Assembly: GCF_024362695.1 (NCBI RefSeq)
Contig: NC_065408.1
Coordinates: 8,246,001-8,310,000 of the forward strand
Direction of reading: 5' to 3'
From: Pectinophora gossypiella
Taxonomy: Eukaryota; Arthropoda; Insecta; Lepidoptera; Gelechiidae
Length of the DNA: 64,000 nucleotides
The notes under the pieces were generated by a model. The model was not told the DNA's origin. It saw only the letters and a program-made list of their open reading frames with translations, and made no database searches. Shown one piece after another: positions 62,301-64,000 of this stretch. Position numbers and translations under genes: made by a program. Numbering within the stretch: the first letter of the stretch is position 1; each line of letters starts with the position of its first letter.

Positions 62301-63416
62301 TCCACCGCCAGCCCCATGTTCCGTGTAGCTTCACCCGACCATTGCTCGCCTGAAGGCCGCGCTAGTGGCTGCTTTGATGTCAATCTGGTTCAAGAGAAGA
62401 TTGAGTTATAATTGTGAGTAAAGGTTGAGTCTTCAGTAGCCAAGAAGTAATCGATCAGTACTATTCTACAGCCTATATAACATATATAAACAGCCTACAT
62501 ACATACTACCACATATAATTATAATTGCTGGGTATAGGCATCCCCTTAGGCTGCCTCTCCACCGGAGTAGCGAAATGGAGAAATATTAACCAATACAGGG
62601 TTGCGAACAGGTTTGTTCAATCCTATTGGTTAATATTTCTCCGTTCCGCTCCGGTGGACAGGCTGCCTTATACCACCGGAAAGTGGCGTCCAAAAGGTGC
62701 GCTTTCTATTTTGTATGGAGCCGGTTCTACGTGAGTTAACTACCGGAATTTGCGGCGGAGACATGATGAAAAAAAAGACGCGCCTCGATTCTAGCAGTGC
62801 GTGTTGCACCTAAAGTTTTCATCCTACCTTTTTCTTCTATCGTGTGAGTTGTGAGGTGGATTACCAACCTCGTCAACCCGAGGGTTGGCAGCTCAATAAC
62901 CCTGACACTGGTAAAAAATTAAATGTAATGGCTCATGTAACGACTACATAGTACATACTTACTAAAATAGTAGCCGGAACCAACTGCTTATCGTGCACGG
63001 TTAAGCACGGATCAACTTACAGACAATCGGGTGATGTAATGACCTAACCAAACAGAGTGTTTTTTGTGATATGTTCCCACCGGGAATCGAACCCGGGACC
63101 TCCGGTCGTGAGCCCAACGCTCAACCACGGAGGCTGTTACAACCTACCTAAGGAGGCACTTGAAACAAAAACGTGATGTTATTCCTTACCCTCTGATAGT
63201 GTTAATATCCACAGGTTCAGGCTCCAATATCTCCGGTGCCAGTTTGATTCCTTCCACTTCTCGCAGGAGTATGTACAGAGGCTCCAACTGTTCGTTATAT
63301 TTGGCCAACAGTAACCTCGAGTCCTTCTTCGGTAGCGCCGATTGGTCCTCTTCGACGACTTGATTACAAAATGTACACCGGAATTCTTGAGTCATCATGT
63401 CATAAAGTTGATCCGC
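59303..63416 (-). CDS. TfIIEalpha: TFIIE alpha subunit, C-terminal part (last five exons, 277 aa seen)
   Basis: TFIIE-alpha recruits TFIIH to the RNA polymerase II pre-initiation complex. Exons seen: 63416-63190, 62384-62186, 61624-61492, 60640-60542, 59478-59303, all GT-AG and in frame. The first carries the second half of the zinc ribbon ([16 protein letters not shown]) followed by [30 protein letters not shown] and EILEPEP, hallmark TFIIE-alpha sequence. The last encodes the acidic [12 protein letters not shown], then [10 protein letters not shown] and [20 protein letters not shown], matching the family C-terminus. The winged-helix domain and the first zinc Cys pair are off the right edge. 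Introns are loaded with MITEs and SINEs. One MITE starts 6 bases after a donor and another nearly fills the intron at 61625-62185. Confidence 0.93.
59524..59870 (+). repeat. SINE in a TFIIE-alpha intron
   Basis: The head TGGTAGCCCAGTTGGAAGGA resembles a tRNA A box. The body has GAAGGAAAACATCGTGAGGA, ATGTGACCTAACCTG and CTTCTGTAAAAAGCCGGACC. I know this arrangement as a very common moth SINE. The 3' limit is approximate. Confidence 0.7.
59995..60248 (-). repeat. SINE/LINE tail-type repeat in a TFIIE-alpha intron
   Basis: It carries CCCACTGCTGGGGCACGGGC, GACCAACGGCTTAACGTGCC and a degenerate tRNA-like end near GAGTGCGTTAACCGCTGCC. The strings recur in lepidopteran SINEs. Orientation is inferred from the tRNA-like end at right. 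Confidence 0.55.
60800..61097 (-). repeat. full-length tRNA-derived SINE, minus orientation
   Basis: On the minus strand a tRNA-like head with a B box (GGGTTCAATTCCCGG, about 61048-61034) is followed by a body ending near TTACACGATAGAAG. It is the same family as 62835-63138 and lies in the intron between exons 61492 and 60640. Confidence 0.75.
61327..61485. mobile_element. hairpin MITE next to a TFIIE-alpha splice donor
   Basis: It is the same 159-bp palindrome as 44077-44235 (inner arms CATCGAAGCAATTCATCTAA and TTAGATGAATTGCTTTGACG). Its right end stops 4 bases short of the donor GT (61491-61490) of exon 61624-61492. Confidence 0.8.
61655..62168. mobile_element. 514-bp MITE with ~85-bp terminal inverted repeats, nearly filling an intron
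   Basis: The left end CCATAGAATATGGAATAATA and right end TATTCCTTATTGTATGG are inverted. The match continues through GGCAACTCTCCGCTCCCC and AGCGGCTGAGCTAGGTTTA. The host intron is 61625-62185, so only about 47 bases of it are not element. Confidence 0.75.
62548..62668. mobile_element. ~120-bp hairpin MITE in a TFIIE-alpha intron
   Basis: The left arm (CTCCACCGGAGTAGCGAAAT, then GGAGAAATATTAACCAATA) is mirrored by TATTGGTTAATATTTCTCC and GTTCCGCTCCGGTGG on the right, with a ~25-base loop. Confidence 0.7.
62835..63138 (-). repeat. full-length tRNA-derived SINE, minus orientation
   Basis: On the minus strand the B box GGGTTCGATTCCCGG (about 63096-63082) sits in a tRNA-like head. The body matches 60800-61097 through to the distal CTTCTATCGTGTGAG end. 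It lies between exons 63190 and 62384 of TFIIE-alpha. Confidence 0.75.
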
Positions 63417-64000
63417 CTAAAAGTTGATCATCATCTTTAATTTAAGAGCCACACTCTTGTGTAAAAGTTAACAGATACTTAAATGGGTAAGGAAAGGACG
63501 TATTATATTAACTTATATAGCAAAGCCTGGGGTCTGTTTACAAACCGTAAGAGGTTCTATTCCTATACGAAAGCCCCATAGGCACAGAATGAGGTGCGAT
63601 TTTGATCGAAGCGAATATTATTATGAATCGACAAAGCTCTAGATTGCGAAAAAATACCAGCAACATTTAAATAATTAATCACTTGGTACACCGGCTTGCT
63701 TCTGAAACGAAGAAGCGCCAGTTCGAACCCCTGTGCCGGACTTATACCAATGACTTATTAATTTATGTTAGTCTCGACCATTATAGACTGCAACACGGCT
63801 CATCGCATATCACGTTGGTCTAACTAGAAAGCTCGATGAGGTGGGGTACTTAGTTCATCTTGCGATGAATGTTCTGACTACGTTCTGACTGTATTGTCAT
63901 GACTGGTTTGATCTCTTGGCAGAGAAAAGGGCCAGGCGACACGAAAGTGGCACAGGACCTCCAGCCTTGTCTACATCTGCAGAGCGTGTGGTAGACCTTA
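63417..64000. other. TFIIE-alpha intron sequence to the right edge
   Basis: No exon for the first zinc-ribbon half or the winged helix is visible here. The segment around 63690-63760 resembles a decayed tRNA-derived repeat (GTTCGAACCCCTGTGCCGG). Confidence 0.45.

Overview
This is nuclear DNA from a moth or butterfly (Lepidoptera). The evidence is an intact prothoracicotropic hormone (PTTH) gene, ZAD-type C2H2 zinc-finger genes, short GT-AG introns and AT-rich spacers full of tRNA-derived SINEs, MITEs and LINE fragments. Exon models were built by hand from open frames, splice consensus and phase continuity. Every multi-exon model called complete closes in frame.

Layout. 0.8-2.5 kb (+): a 3-exon gene for a 94-aa secreted, furin-site-containing peptide that I do not recognise. 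2.7-3.4 kb (-): an intronless SNAPC2-like gene. 8.4-26.7 kb (-): a complete 24-exon rictor gene (1807 aa; mTORC2), with introns carrying a 1.44-kb Mutator-like element, several MITEs, a ~254-bp tandem repeat and a LINE tail. 27.5-32.1 kb (+): ZAD zinc-finger gene 1, divergent from rictor. 34.7-36.4 kb (-): PTTH, 5 exons. 37.6-45.4 kb (-): ZAD zinc-finger gene 2, a paralogue of gene 1 in inverted orientation. 47.1-47.7 kb (+): one GC-rich exon of a GDF8/11 (myoglianin)-type TGF-beta propeptide, the rest not found. 56.0-58.3 kb (+): AFG1-like mitochondrial ATPase, 7 exons. 59.3-63.4 kb (-): the C-terminal five exons of TFIIE-alpha, with the 5' part beyond the window.

The most interesting signal is in the two zinc-finger paralogues flanking PTTH. 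Both appear able to swap DNA-binding fingers, by different routes. Gene 1 has two homologous 144-nt, phase 0-0 exons separated by only 28 nt. That gap is too short to be spliced as an intron, and using either exon alone restores perfect C2H2 spacing, so I infer mutually exclusive splicing enforced by steric hindrance. Gene 2 has a tandem duplication of its last four exons, each copy with a stop codon and poly(A) signal and with matching phases. This gives two alternative C-terminal finger cassettes whose last exon is ~97% identical while the upstream fingers have diverged. The predicted isoforms (541, 540 and 536 aa) all have one ZAD and six fingers.

Other points: the Mutator-like element inserted at intron position +3 of a rictor splice donor and its 9-bp target duplication preserved the donor; PTTH has a GC-AG intron; and MITEs abut or nearly fill TFIIE-alpha introns.
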